Shown: positions 1 to 10,474, counted from the first letter of the stretch. The stretch is DNA of 64,000 nucleotides from Scheffersomyces stipitis CBS 6054 (GCF_000209165.1 NC_009045.1:1550001-1614000), one strand, 5' to 3'. Notes: generated by a model from the sequence alone, not told the origin. A program made the numbers and translations.

Positions 1-432
1 ATCATTGAGCAACTTGCAATCGAGAACTTCATCTCGAATTGACACCGGAGTCTTTGACGTACTGGAATAGAACAGTTCTTCTTCTGACGATTTTGCGGTC
101 TGTTTGGGTACATTAGTCAATTGACATATTTTCTTCTGGGTTACCATGTCGATAGCGACAATTTTATGTTGAGACGCCGAAATGAAGAAATCCCCAGCCT
201 GCGAACAATCCAAGGCATTGATCGAATTGGTATGATATGTAGGAAACACTCTCAACTCTCCGTTGGTGCACAATTGTGATTGCTGGTAATCCTGAACTTC
301 TAGCTTGAATAACTTGATGCGGAAATCATTTCCTCCTCCAGTAAGAACAAGATCTGATGACGTTGTGCCTGGAACCACGCAGAAAGAATTTATGGACGAG
401 TTTTCGTAGGCTCTGACATACCGATATTTCAT
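1..432 (-). CDS. WD40-like protein, N-terminal part only (cut by window start)
   Basis: The first 144 codons of a minus-strand gene are present. The ATG is at 430-432 and the frame stays open to base 1. The peptide begins MKYRYVRAYENSSINSF and has two blades resembling WD40 repeats: a segment ending in GGGNDFRIKLFKLE near residues 32-45, and a second segment, NSINALDCSQAGDFFISAS, followed by a stretch reading IDMVTQKKICQL. This suggests a beta-propeller scaffold protein. Not enough is visible to name the family member, because WD40 N-termini are poorly diagnostic. Its promoter lies in the 1.87-kb gap shared divergently with GPH1, and a TTTTGCACCCAA motif copy sits about 135 bp upstream of the start. 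Confidence 0.75.
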   Translation of the reverse strand, partial: MKYRYVRAYENSSINSFCVVPGTTSSDLVLTGGGNDFRIKLFKLEVQDYQQSQLCTNGELRVFPTYHTNSINALDCSQAGDFFISASQHKIVAIDMVTQKKICQLTNVPKQTAKSSEEELFYSSTSKTPVSIRDEVLDCKLLND

Positions 433-2299
433 CTTTCAAGCATCACTTGAGTATCTGTCTGACTGTCTGAATGAGGTTTAGAAGAGAAATTAGGGTAAGG
501 CTAATTTTGATATCCTGCACATTGTGTTTTTCACTTCGTCTGCTACTATTAGCGATGGCTGAATTTTTGGGTGCAAAATGTCATGGATGTTTTTGGGAGA
601 TGTATTTGTATATGAAATGGGAAATGGGAAATGTGTGTAACGTAGCATACGGTCTCGTTGAAATTAGAAAGACGTACAGAATACCAGCGTCGTTTCGAAT
701 ACGTGGTAGCTTCTTCAGATATACTACTAATCGGTGGAGTTTACATTTTCTATAGATACTAAATTGGGAGGCATTCGTTTGTTTTTCCCAGCGAGCATTT
801 CATCTCGGGATAATACAGCATAGTAGTGGGATCTGATTCGGCGAAATTGCTCTGGAAACAGAGTGTCGCGATCTGCCACTTTCGGTGTAAATCTTTCCGT
901 TTTGGATGTGCCAGAATCAAACTAGTGCCGACTTCGATTTTAGTTAAGTTGAATCAGCAATTCTTGGAAAGAGATTCCAGAAATAAGCCTAAAGACCCGA
1001 GCTTGTGGGAATTCCGGGATTACATCATAGGCTCCAGCGACGGTGATTAATTTCTAATTAGCTCGGAGTAGGACGTATGGAAGGAATGAGGTGATTTCTA
1101 TATCTCCTGCAGAATGGATCGAATGGAACACATTGTGCCGACTGCCTTAGTTTCCAGCTTCTGGAAGGTCCGGATCAGAACTTGGAAGCTCTGGAAGGAT
1201 GTGAATGAGCAAACAAGAGCAGGTATGAAAGAGAATAGAAGAGTGAACTAGCTGTGTTTGACTGGAGAGTCCACAACGGGGTACACTTCCAGTTTGGGAC
1301 TACATGATGGCCCATCGCCAGTATCAAGCTGCAGGCTGAAGACAAATAATTGAAAAATGTCGAAGTAATAATTAGATATAATAATTAGATAACGTAGAGA
1401 ATATTCCACGAATTAGAGGCAGAATCTGCTAGGGGCTAAAACGAGAAAGAATGGAAGAATAGGAGACACAATGAATGAACAGAAAAGGTACAGAATAATA
1501 ATTGACGATGACACAGAATAGATGAATACGTAAGGTTTCCCAGCAGGTAAATAGATAATTCCGCTGAGCTACACCTCATCTGATGGCAGACACACATTTA
1601 ATTGTCCCAACGCAAACCCACGGTGCATATAGTGGTGCAACCACCTTCATGGTGTCTTTGTTGGTGCTGAAAAATATCGCGCCATCAATTTCAGTATACG
1701 GACTGGGTGCTCCAGGCGGAGAGGGTTGAGCGATCGAGATGAGGTGGTGAATACAAAAGCGAAAAATAGCTTAGGGAGGAATTGAATTTCTGGGATTAGC
1801 TACACTGTAGTGGCGATGACGGTGGAATTTAGAGAAATTGAAATAGTGGTAGAAATAGAGAAATTGGTTAATTTTCAAGCGCATTCTCGGAGCCAGCAAC
1901 CTTACAGATTTAACTCTAACTAATTGTACGCTCTATTGTGGACAATTGTGACTATATATGTCAAGGATTCTTCTGTACTGATATCCATATATGTCTGTAC
2001 CACCAAGTCCATTTATACATCTGTGTCTCTATCTATATGTCTATATATGTTTCCACATAATCTCTCGCCCACATCCCTGAGCGCTCATAATATGCCGCCC
2101 TTCATATTTCCGATTGTGGTTTCGCAATCAACCCCCTCCAATGCCCTGGGCATAGAGTTTAAAAGCAGGGTTCTTTTTCATTTATAAACTCTTCCTTCTT
2201 CTCTTCTTTTTCCTTTTCTCCTTCTTTCTTCTCTTTCACTCAATTGACATCTAGTCTTCTTCTAGTCTCAATTGATATACCCCGCAACTAACATTCATC
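433..2299. other. Divergent intergenic region, WD40 gene / GPH1
   Basis: No convincing gene is present; the open frames here are short, of biased composition, and some begin at non-ATG codons. It contains GAAATGGGAAATGGGAAATG triplets near 615, a TAATTAGATA duplication near 1370-1391, and repeated TATATGTCT-like stretches at about 1954-2050. Stress-response-element-like pentamers occur at 1431-1435 (AGGGG) and 2133-2137 (CCCCT). The GPH1 core promoter is at its right end. Confidence 0.6.
2120..2299 (+). promoter_or_regulatory. GPH1 proximal promoter and leader
   Basis: A TATAAA box lies at 2183-2188, 112-117 bp before the GPH1 start. It is followed by a long pyrimidine-rich tract (CTTCCTTCTTCTC and similar) of the kind seen at initiation regions of strongly expressed yeast genes. 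A CCCCT stress-element core lies at 2133-2137, and a TTTCGCAATCA motif copy at 2120-2130. In S. cerevisiae, GPH1 is a stress- and starvation-induced Msn2/4 target, so a stress element here is expected. Its function is inferred. Confidence 0.5.
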
Positions 2300-4990
2300 A
2301 TGGGTGACTATTTGACTCCCTCGGAATTGCCTCAGCCCAAGTTGAAAAGAACCAACACTGGGTTCACGCCCAACCAGATTATCGCCCTCGATGCCTCCAT
2401 CCCGGAACTGGCCAAACACATCTGGTACAAGTACTCGCAGTTGAAGGTGTTGGACTCCAAGAAGCAGACCGCTACCACCGAAGACGATGTCTTGACCAAC
2501 AAGGATGCCTTTGAGGAGCTGTTTGTCAAACATGTGGAAACGACTTTGGCCAGAAACATGTACAACTGTGACAACTTGGCTGCCTACCAGGCCACTTCTA
2601 ACACTATCAGAGACGCGTTATTGATTGACTGGGCCAACACTCAGCAGAAGCAGACCATCCAGGATGGAAAGAGAGTGTACTACTTATCTTTGGAATTCTT
2701 GATGGGAAGAGCCATGGACAACGCTTTGATCAACTTGAAGCTGAGAGATAACACCAAGAAGTCATTGACGGAATTGGGTTTCAATTTGGAAGACGTTTTG
2801 GAACAGGAGCCAGACGCTGCCTTAGGTAACGGTGGTTTGGGTAGATTGGCTGCCTGTTTCGTTGACTCTCTCTCATCGAAGAACTATTCCGGTTGGGGTT
2901 ACGGTTTGAACTACCAGTACGGTATTTTCAAGCAGAAGATTGTTGATGGCTACCAGATCGAAACTCCAGACTACTGGCTCAAGTACTCAAATCCATGGGA
3001 AATCATGAGAAGTGAAATCCAGATTCCTGTAGACTTCTACGGCTATGTGTATGAAGATCATGACCCAAACACTGGCAAGGCTAAGAAGATTTGGGCTGGA
3101 GGTGAGAGAGTTCTTGCTGTGGCTGCCGATTTCCCAATTCCTGGTTTCAACACAGACAACACCAACAATTTGAGATTGTGGAATGCCAAGCCCACCGAAG
3201 AGTTTGATTTCACCAAGTTCAACGCCGGTGACTACCAGCAGTCTGTAGGCGCTCAACAAAGAGCCGAATCCATCACCTCTGTCTTGTACCCTAACGACAA
3301 CTTTGAGAGTGGTAAGGAATTGAGATTGAAGCAACAGTACTTCTGGGTCGCTGCTTCATTGCACGATATTGTTCGTAGATTTAAGAAGAACCACAAGAAC
3401 AACTGGAAGAAGTTCCCAGACCAAATCGCCATCCAATTGAATGATACTCATCCAACTCTTGCCATTGTCGAATTGCAAAGAATTTTGGTAGATTTGGAAG
3501 ATTTGGAATGGAACGAAGCCTGGAACATCGTCACCAAGGTGTTTGCTTACACTAACCACACGGTTATGTCTGAGGCATTGGAAAAGTGGCCTGTAGACTT
3601 GCTTGGTAGATTGTTACCTCGTCATTTGGAAATCATCTACGATATCAACTTCTTCTTCTTGAAGGAAGTTGAACGCAAGTTCCCAGACGACAGAGACTTA
3701 TTGGGTAAGGTTTCTGTAATTGAAGAAAACGCCCCCAAGTCTGTAAAGATGGCCTTCTTGGCTATTGTTGGTTCTCACAAGGTGAACGGTGTGGCTGAAT
3801 TGCACTCAGAGTTGATCAAGACGACCATCTTCAAGGACTTTGTCAAGGTGTTCGGTGAAGACAAGTTCACCAACGTCACCAATGGTATTACTCCTAGACG
3901 TTGGTTGAGACAAGCCAACCCAGAGTTGGCAGCCTTGATTGCCGAGAAGTTGAACGATCCAAACTACGAATACTTGACCAACTTGGGCCGTTTGAAGAAG
4001 TTGGAAGAGTTTGTCAACGACGACGAATTCTTGAAGAGGTGGGATATCGTCAAATTCAACAATAAGGTGAGATTAGCTGCGTTGGTGAAAGAAACCACTG
4101 GTGTAGTATTGGACCCAACTGTGTTGTTTGATGTTCAGGTCAAGAGAATCCACGAGTACAAGAGACAGCAGTTGAACATCTTTGCCGTTATCTACCGTTA
4201 CTTGAAGATCAAGGAATTGTTACTGCAAGGCGTTTCTGTTGATGAAATTAAGGAAAAGTACTACATCCCCAAGGCTTCCATCTTTGGTGGTAAGGCTGCT
4301 CCCGGTTACTACATGGCCAAGACGATTATCCACTTGATCAACAAGGTTGGAGACATCGTCAACAATGACCCAGAAATTGGTGACTTGTTGAAGGTTGTTT
4401 TCATTCCAGATTATAACGTGTCCAAGGCAGAAATCATTACTCCAGGTTCCGATTTGTCCAACCACATCTCGACTGCTGGTACTGAAGCTTCCGGTACTTC
4501 CAACATGAAGTTTGCCTTGAACGGTGGTTTGATTATTGGTACTGTTGATGGTGCCAATGTCGAAATTACCCGTGAAATCGGTGAAGAAAACATCTTCTTG
4601 TTTGGTAACTTGGCTGAGTCTGTTGAAGATTTGAGACACAAGCACATCTATGAAGGTGTGCACATTCCTCAGACTTTGGCCCAGGTATTCTCTGCAATTG
4701 AATCGGGTATCTTCGGCAATCCAGACGAGTACAAGGCATTGATCGATGGTATCAAGTACCACGGCGACTACTACTTGGTCAGCGACGACTTTGAGTTGTT
4801 CTTGGCTGCCCACGTGAAGTTGGAAAAGGTGTTTGGACACCATGGAGGAGACGCTAGCGACACCGACCATTTGCACAAGTGGGTCAAGAGTGCGGTGTTG
4901 AGTGTAGCCAACATGGGTTTCTTCAGTAGTGACAGATGTATCGATGAGTACGCCGAAGACATCTGGAACATCGAGCCTTTGAACCAATAG
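2300..4990 (+). CDS. GPH1: Glycogen phosphorylase
   Basis: This 896-residue protein is a full-length glycosyltransferase family 35 enzyme. It releases glucose-1-phosphate from the non-reducing ends of glycogen in the cytosol, using pyridoxal phosphate. Visible signatures include RVYYLSLEFLMGRA (about 127-140), EPDAALGNGGLGRLAACF, QLNDTHPTLAI, and the cofactor segment EASGTSNMKFALNGG with the Schiff-base lysine at residue 737. The N-terminal sequence KLKRTNTGFTP (residues 14-24) resembles the site where yeast phosphorylase is phosphorylated on threonine. The chosen ATG gives the usual yeast length. At least four in-frame CTG codons occur (residues 37, 74, 148 and 642) against a large excess of TTG. 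All appear to lie outside the invariant core, as expected if CTG means serine here. Confidence 0.98.
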   Translation: MGDYLTPSELPQPKLKRTNTGFTPNQIIALDASIPELAKHIWYKYSQLKVLDSKKQTATTEDDVLTNKDAFEELFVKHVETTLARNMYNCDNLAAYQATSNTIRDALLIDWANTQQKQTIQDGKRVYYLSLEFLMGRAMDNALINLKLRDNTKKSLTELGFNLEDVLEQEPDAALGNGGLGRLAACFVDSLSSKNYSGWGYGLNYQYGIFKQKIVDGYQIETPDYWLKYSNPWEIMRSEIQIPVDFYGYVYEDHDPNTGKAKKIWAGGERVLAVAADFPIPGFNTDNTNNLRLWNAKPTEEFDFTKFNAGDYQQSVGAQQRAESITSVLYPNDNFESGKELRLKQQYFWVAASLHDIVRRFKKNHKNNWKKFPDQIAIQLNDTHPTLAIVELQRILVDLEDLEWNEAWNIVTKVFAYTNHTVMSEALEKWPVDLLGRLLPRHLEIIYDINFFFLKEVERKFPDDRDLLGKVSVIEENAPKSVKMAFLAIVGSHKVNGVAELHSELIKTTIFKDFVKVFGEDKFTNVTNGITPRRWLRQANPELAALIAEKLNDPNYEYLTNLGRLKKLEEFVNDDEFLKRWDIVKFNNKVRLAALVKETTGVVLDPTVLFDVQVKRIHEYKRQQLNIFAVIYRYLKIKELLLQGVSVDEIKEKYYIPKASIFGGKAAPGYYMAKTIIHLINKVGDIVNNDPEIGDLLKVVFIPDYNVSKAEIITPGSDLSNHISTAGTEASGTSNMKFALNGGLIIGTVDGANVEITREIGEENIFLFGNLAESVEDLRHKHIYEGVHIPQTLAQVFSAIESGIFGNPDEYKALIDGIKYHGDYYLVSDDFELFLAAHVKLEKVFGHHGGDASDTDHLHKWVKSAVLSVANMGFFSSDRCIDEYAEDIWNIEPLNQ

Positions 4991-6190
4991 AGTGTCCGTA
5001 GCGTTTTTTCAATTCTCTATCTCTATACATTTTACAGCTTCGTCTTGTTTTGAGACGGTTATGATTGCTTTTAGTTTTTAGTTATACATGTGTTTGTTGA
5101 GAAAGTGTAGATTTCGCAGCCATTGCAGATTGGTTGCGAAAAAAAGAAAATAAAGGGAGAATAGTTTGATTAACTCAAGAGTGATGATTCCTGGTAGGAA
5201 CAGAACAGTGGTGTTTAATATAGAACTTATTTAGTTATTCAATGTAACGTTAACAGACAACATATACTGGATAGCTGTTTCATAGCTTCAGAACATCGAA
5301 TATGCACAGAGGCTCCATAACTTTGACTTGAAAAAGCCTTGTTGAAGACTCCATCTGTCTAAATATAGGGTCAATTTTCCTAATTTACTTATTTATAAGT
5401 ATTTCTATATTTATTTACTGCTACCCAAACATTCCAAGCAATTCCAAGCATTCTTTACATTCTTTACATTCCATATATACTTGTTCTATATCCATCCTAT
5501 TCGTCTAGATATCCGCCCACATATGAGGAGCGGATTCATACAGGATTGTACAGAAATCCATACCGAGAGATGAACACAGCGTACAAACAAATATGGGAAA
5601 GCTGGGATTTACTGGCGATATAAATAGCTCTGTTGAAATAGCCTCCGTATGACTTTTATAAGTTCTACATCAACTTCTACGAAAATAGGAATAGAAGGAA
5701 GTGTATAAATATAGATTTTAGACTGTATAGCCGATTTCATAGCCCATAATCACATGACCTTATGCACCCGGCCCATATTTTTATTTCCACCGCCTGTCAT
5801 ATGTATTAGGTTGTTCTGCCACCGATTCCTAGGAATAGTGAAACTTTTGTTTTCGTCGCTTTTGGCTCGCTGTTGTAGTTTCTGGTAGTATCCATCTCGT
5901 GGCGTCTTCAAGTCTACGTCTGAGCAATAAGCAGTGAAGAGTATATCGTATTTCCGAACATAAGAAAGCAAAGTATCTGAAACATTCATAGTGAATGATA
6001 TCACAACGTGAAGACATAAATATATACCCAGCAACACTTTCATAACAGCACTACCATACTATCACATCAACGCCAAGGCTTTCATTGTCGTCAGGACTAA
6101 CTTAAAGATCATAAAGTCACATCTATTACAATTCTATTATAACCTTACTATCCACTATACCCGTAAATCACTATCGAAGTCCACGTCAAC
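4991..6190. other. Intergenic region GPH1-KEX1
   Basis: No supported gene. An inverted repeat, TTTCGCAGCCA (5112-5122) and TGGTTGCGAAA (5131-5141), could form an 11-bp hairpin with one G-T wobble. Both arms are copies of a motif that recurs elsewhere in the window. Short tandem duplications (ATTCCAAGCA twice, ATTCTTTAC twice) lie at about 5433-5470. A 97-codon minus-strand open frame (5750-6043) has a signal-like N-terminus but nothing else in its favour. Confidence 0.6.
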
Positions 6191-8395
6191 ATGTACTGCC
6201 TCCGCTTATTCCTTTTCTTTGCGGTTAGTTCGCTTGTCTCAGCACTTCCTCCAAAATTCGCTGGGTCGGACGTCCAAAAGCAGTATTTGGTTCTTGATCT
6301 TCCCGGACTCCATACCAACGTCCAGGAAGAAGATATACCCCTCATGTTCTCGGGCCAGTTGCAGTTGTATCCAGAGAACAACACCAACTACTTCTTCTGG
6401 TCGTATAAAGATCAACATCCTTTGCCGGAAAACACGAATAGAACAATGTTTTGGCTTAATGGAGGTCCTGGGTGTTCCTCTCTAGATGGAGCTCTCTTGG
6501 AAGCTGGCCCTTTCAGAGTCAACGAGGACCGCAAAATAGTCTACAATAAGGGTTCGTGGCACAAGGCCGCCAACATGGTATTTGTGGACCAGCCGGGTGG
6601 AACCGGTTTTAGTTACACCGATGTCTACGACTCCGAGCTCTATCAGGTGACGCAGGACTTTTTGGTATTCATGAGTAAATACTATGAGATCTTCCCGGAG
6701 GAAAGGGACAATGAGATCTACTTTGCTGGAGAAAGCTATGCTGGACAGTACATCCCGTATATTGCCGATGGAATCTTGAGACATAACAGGAATCTCACAG
6801 AAGGCGAAAAGCCGTATAACTTGAAAGGCTTGTTGATTGGCAATGGCTGGATCTCACCCAACGAACAGAGCTTGTCGTATTTGCCCTACGCGGTCCAGGC
6901 AGGAATCGTCAGCACCGAAAATGAAAGATGGGGTCAAATACTTAGCGATCACGAGCAATGCCAGAAGATAGTGAACAGGATCGATGCAAACTTCGATGGA
7001 GAGCTCCATGATTATGAGGTTTCTTCATCAACTTGTGAGAGAGTGTTGCAGACTTTATTGACCATTACGAGAGACAAAAGTTTACCCAAAGACGAGCAGT
7101 GCTTTAATATGTATGACTACACTAAGAAGGACAGCTTTCCATCTTGTGGAATGAACTGGCCCCATGAGTTAGTATTTGTAATGCCCTTCTTGCGTGAAGA
7201 CGAAGTCAAAGGCGACTTGAATATCAAGAACAACCAGGTGTGGCGTGAATGTTCAGGAGCTGTAGGCTCTCATCTTCATGCTCGCAATTCAATACCCTCT
7301 GTGCATCTTCTTCCGTCCATTTTGGAAACCGTTCCTATAGTCTTATTCAACGGCAATCTAGACATCATCTGCAATTATATGGGCACTGAAAGTTTTATCA
7401 AGAAAATGACCTGGGGTGGCAGCAAAGGCTTTTCTTCTCAAGATACAACTGACTGGATCTACGACAGCAAGACAGCAGGCTATATCAAGTCCGAGAGAAA
7501 CTTAACATTTGTCAATGTCTTTGGAGCTTCCCATATGGTACCCTATGACGTTCCGGAAATCTCACGTGCATTGATCGACCTTATCACTGGAAACTATGAT
7601 GTTCAGGAGACTCAAACAAAGAGCGATAAAACTAAAAAGTCATATGTAACATATCCTATAGGTGTGAGGGCTGCTAAGCTTGAAGCTGATGCAAAGGCCA
7701 AGGCAGAAGCTGATGCAAAGGCCAAGGCAGAAGCTGATGCAAAGGCCAAGGCAGAAGCTGATGCAAAGGCCAAGGCAGATGCTGCTAAGCAAGGAGGGCA
7801 AGCCAGTCCTACTGAAGAAGAGAAAGTCGACGGTGACAAATCGAACTCAGATGCTTCAACGTCAGAATCAGCCATACCAGAAGATTACGATAAGTCTGCC
7901 ACGGTAAGCAAGATAACGAGAGTGATCCAGTTGTTAGTGATAATAGTATTGATCTGGGGAATGTATGTTCTCTACACCTCGTGCAAATCTAGACCATCTT
8001 CTATCATCAAAACTGGACCTTCTACTGGCAAAAAGAAGAATGTTCAATGGGCGGACCAGTTGAGAAGATTTCAAGAAGACGACGAAGAAGCTCAGAGACA
8101 AAACCAAGGCTTCTTCTCCAAGACGTTTGGAAAATTTACAACAGGCGACAACCGTGGAAACTACACACCAGCTCCGGATAAGTACTACGAAGATATAGAG
8201 TTGGGCGATGGCATCACTGAGCACGATGAACAGAGCGGAGCTTCTTTGGGAAGTGCTAGTGTGGACAATTTTGTCATTGATAGTGAGGAAGAAGACGAAC
8301 TTGAGGAGCAAGAACAGGTACACACTCCTCCTCCGGCTACGATACAAGAACACGAAGTCACGACTGATGCGATTGATAACGAAAGTCCGAAATAG
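6191..8395 (+). CDS. KEX1: Pheromone-processing carboxypeptidase Kex1
   Basis: This 734-residue serine carboxypeptidase (family S10) trims C-terminal Lys/Arg from secreted precursors, such as alpha-pheromone, in the late Golgi. A signal peptide covers residues 1-18 (hydrophobic core LFLFFAVSSLVSA). The oxyanion region is NGGPGCSSLDGALLEAGP. The catalytic triad is Ser182 in GESYAGQYIP, Asp391 in NGNLDIICNY and His448 in GASHMVPYD. Several N-x-S/T sites are present. A charged stalk with four perfect EADAKAKA repeats precedes one membrane helix (about 575-595, VIQLLVIIVLIWGMYVLY) and an acidic cytosolic tail rich in D and E. This architecture and length match S. cerevisiae Kex1 (about 729 residues), which separates it from soluble vacuolar carboxypeptidase Y. 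Confidence 0.96.
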   Translation: MYCLRLFLFFAVSSLVSALPPKFAGSDVQKQYLVLDLPGLHTNVQEEDIPLMFSGQLQLYPENNTNYFFWSYKDQHPLPENTNRTMFWLNGGPGCSSLDGALLEAGPFRVNEDRKIVYNKGSWHKAANMVFVDQPGGTGFSYTDVYDSELYQVTQDFLVFMSKYYEIFPEERDNEIYFAGESYAGQYIPYIADGILRHNRNLTEGEKPYNLKGLLIGNGWISPNEQSLSYLPYAVQAGIVSTENERWGQILSDHEQCQKIVNRIDANFDGELHDYEVSSSTCERVLQTLLTITRDKSLPKDEQCFNMYDYTKKDSFPSCGMNWPHELVFVMPFLREDEVKGDLNIKNNQVWRECSGAVGSHLHARNSIPSVHLLPSILETVPIVLFNGNLDIICNYMGTESFIKKMTWGGSKGFSSQDTTDWIYDSKTAGYIKSERNLTFVNVFGASHMVPYDVPEISRALIDLITGNYDVQETQTKSDKTKKSYVTYPIGVRAAKLEADAKAKAEADAKAKAEADAKAKAEADAKAKADAAKQGGQASPTEEEKVDGDKSNSDASTSESAIPEDYDKSATVSKITRVIQLLVIIVLIWGMYVLYTSCKSRPSSIIKTGPSTGKKKNVQWADQLRRFQEDDEEAQRQNQGFFSKTFGKFTTGDNRGNYTPAPDKYYEDIELGDGITEHDEQSGASLGSASVDNFVIDSEEEDELEEQEQVHTPPPATIQEHEVTTDAIDNESPK
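7682..7777 (+). repeat. Four perfect 24-bp tandem repeats inside KEX1
   Basis: Copies at 7682-7705, 7706-7729, 7730-7753 and 7754-7777 are identical at the nucleotide level. Each encodes EADAKAKA, an alternating charged, alanine-rich, probably helical spacer in the lumenal stalk between the peptidase domain and the membrane helix. Perfect nucleotide identity, including synonymous positions, points to recent expansion or ongoing homogenisation. Confidence 0.98.
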
Positions 8396-8887
8396 ACGAC
8401 TATTGCATATACATTTCTGTTTACTAAGTACATTATTGACTAGAAAGTGTAGTACTGTAGTGCGATTTCGCATCCACTTATGAGATCAGGATCCGATATT
8501 TATTGTCAGATTTCAAAAATTGAACATAGTTATGAAAATGCAAATAGAAGTCAAGTGAGGTAGAAACGATAGTATAGACTTGACATTCTCTCTTCTACGG
8601 ACCAATTCCTTGCTTTCACTAATCGTATATTTGGTATATATTGATGTCTCATTTGGTAGTGCACACACCGCACTTATTCAAGTGAAAAAAATCAGCTATT
8701 TGCAAAACCTTGAAACCTGCCACCTTTTGAAAGATTCCTCAGTTCAGACGATAATCCGAGACCGTGGACAGAAGTGAACAAAGTAAACGAGACCAAAACC
8801 ATATTTTCAAGGATAATCTCGAAGCAAAGAAATAAAACGCGATAATTTTGGCATTTTCAGCACATTCATTACTTTCTCCAGCTCATT
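8396..8887. other. Intergenic region KEX1-YML6
   Basis: Holds the KEX1 3' end and YML6 promoter. A copy of the recurrent motif (TTTCGCATCCACT, 8466-8478) lies in a TGCGATTTCGCA context. An open frame of about 65 codons at 8580 is not supported by composition or similarity. Confidence 0.5.
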
Positions 8888-9649
8888 ATGTTGAGACAGT
8901 TCACACGTAGAATGGCCACTGAGGCCTCAGCAGCTTCGCAGGGAGCCGCTTTCAACATTGCACAACCACCCAAATATACCTTGGCCAGTTTGAGAACGTT
9001 TCCATCGTTAGAGCCCCATACTTTTGTGCCCTTACCAGCTAGTTTTATGGATGCTCCTACCAGAAGGGACTTTTTGTGGAGCGCTGTAGTATATGAAGCC
9101 GACAAGGCCCGTGTTGGATCCGGATATGTACCCACCAAGGGCGATAAGTTGTTTTCTAACAAGAAATTGAGACCACAGAAGGGTTCTGGTAAAGCCAGAG
9201 TTGGTGATGCCAACTCTCCTACCAGAGATAATGGAATTAAGGCTCACGGGATCAAGGCTCCACACGACTGGTCTACTGGATTGAATAGCAAAGTCTACCA
9301 CAAGGCATTCCAAGCAGCATTCTCGGAGCAATACAAGAACGGCAAGGTGTTTGTCATTGGCGGAGACCAAGTAGCTTCTGAATACGATACGACAGAGTTG
9401 GACTTTAAGTACGAACACCCTGAAGCTACCAGACAGTTTGTGCAGTCGCACAATTTACAGAAGTTGAACTTGCTCTTTATCACTGATGCGCAGAGAGACA
9501 ACTTGATAAACTCCACCGAGTACATTGGCAAGAGAGCCAGTGTGTTGGTCAAGGAGGCTGTAGAGGTCAGAGACCTCTTGAAGGCCAATAGAATATACAT
9601 AGAGTTGCCAGCATTGCAATGGTTCATTGGCAGATACTCGCTTGAGTAG
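8888..9649 (+). CDS. YML6: Mitochondrial large-subunit ribosomal protein uL4m
   Basis: This 253-residue protein is a component of the mitochondrial ribosome large subunit. It belongs to the L4 family, as shown by RRDFLWSAVVYEADKARVGS followed by the conserved basic loop KLRPQKGSGKARVGD, where bacterial L4 contacts 23S rRNA at the exit tunnel. The N-terminus (MLRQFTRRMATEASAAS) is arginine-rich and free of acidic residues until residue 12, as expected of a mitochondrial presequence. The start at 8888 is the only ATG giving the presequence. It is slightly shorter than the S. cerevisiae protein (about 286 residues). It follows KEX1 on the same strand with no functional link. Confidence 0.92.
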   Translation: MLRQFTRRMATEASAASQGAAFNIAQPPKYTLASLRTFPSLEPHTFVPLPASFMDAPTRRDFLWSAVVYEADKARVGSGYVPTKGDKLFSNKKLRPQKGSGKARVGDANSPTRDNGIKAHGIKAPHDWSTGLNSKVYHKAFQAAFSEQYKNGKVFVIGGDQVASEYDTTELDFKYEHPEATRQFVQSHNLQKLNLLFITDAQRDNLINSTEYIGKRASVLVKEAVEVRDLLKANRIYIELPALQWFIGRYSLE

Positions 9650-10474
9650 AGTGATAACCAGCATGTACATAGAACAGAGTGTAAATAGACGATTCGCATG
9701 AAATGATTGTAGTAGGTAGGGCAATGTGTTACGGGGTGTAATTGCTATAGATGAGACAGGGACGGCAGGAGAGAATTGCCGGTATTATTAAGAGATTGTT
9801 ACTAAGAGATGCGTATATATTCAAGAAGACGTTCTGTTGCAGCCACTGGCTACGGTACTTGAAGCACATTTTGAAGGATAGACAGCTGAAACATGCAATT
9901 TCATTGTGGTCTCGATTTGAAACTAGTGTGAATTACTTCAGCTATAATACATCTCTTCCAATTGTTGGTTGAGTGAATAGCAAGTGTATATTCAATCGGT
10001 TCTATTTGGAGATGCAATCTTGTCTCTCTACTACACCCTAGCTCCTTGGTTTGTGTATATTTTATTGAGAGAGTAGTTGGTACACGTTTACCACTGCTAT
10101 GCCCTCAACTAATCTTCATATAACCAACTACATTGTTTATTGGATAATTCAAATGAACTTATCTCCAAAGTGAACGCATTTTGCAATCATTTCCAGTCTC
10201 CAGCATTGGGATGCTAAATATTTCATCACGTGTTGATGATTAGGGCTTTGCCCTAGACTATTCCTGTGCGCCAAACTACTCTTGCTCTTCCTCAGTCTGT
10301 CTGTATGCACGTCTTCCATCACTCTCATACTACTCTCCAGTATGGGACTGGGGAGTGCGAAAAATTGTGAGGAGGTGAGGCAGGAGAGTCTGAAAAAATT
10401 CACTAAAAATTTTTTATAAGCAACGAATCTTTCTAGTTTTGTTTCGTAGTATACCTAAAGGAAAACAAGTCAAA
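9650..10474. other. Intergenic region YML6-RPS18
   Basis: Contains no supported gene but includes the RPS18 promoter: a motif copy TTTTGCAATCATT at 10179-10191, the CACGTG plus palindromic TTAGGG site at 10227-10256, and A/T tracts with an AAAAATTTTTTA element shortly before the start codon. Confidence 0.55.
10227..10256. promoter_or_regulatory. RPS18 promoter: Cbf1-type CACGTG next to Tbf1-type palindrome
   Basis: CACGTG lies at 10227-10232. Seven bases later, a near-perfect inverted repeat TTAGGGCTTTGCCCTAG occupies 10240-10256, about 235 bp before the RPS18 ATG. In C. albicans, ribosomal protein genes are driven by Tbf1 (TTAGGG half-sites) together with Cbf1 (CACGTG), replacing the Rap1 system of S. 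cerevisiae. The same pair stands in front of RPP0 in this window, supporting the assignment. Confidence 0.82.

Noticed and set aside
471..1050. Short frames of 94 and 74 codons in the GPH1 upstream region
   Set aside because: One begins at GTG, both have atypical composition, and neither is like any known protein.
4220..4987. 255-codon open frame antisense to the GPH1 3' half
   Set aside because: Strong codon bias of a highly expressed gene leaves few stops on the opposite strand; the peptide is Val/Asp/Gln-rich without any domain, and it lies wholly inside GPH1.
5112..5141. Hairpin read as a bacterial-type terminator
   Set aside because: The DNA is eukaryotic; the two arms are better explained as facing copies of the recurrent motif.
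5750..6043. 97-codon minus-strand frame with a signal-like N-terminus upstream of KEX1
   Set aside because: No repeat, motif or similarity; the remainder has random-looking composition. Kept only as a remote possibility.
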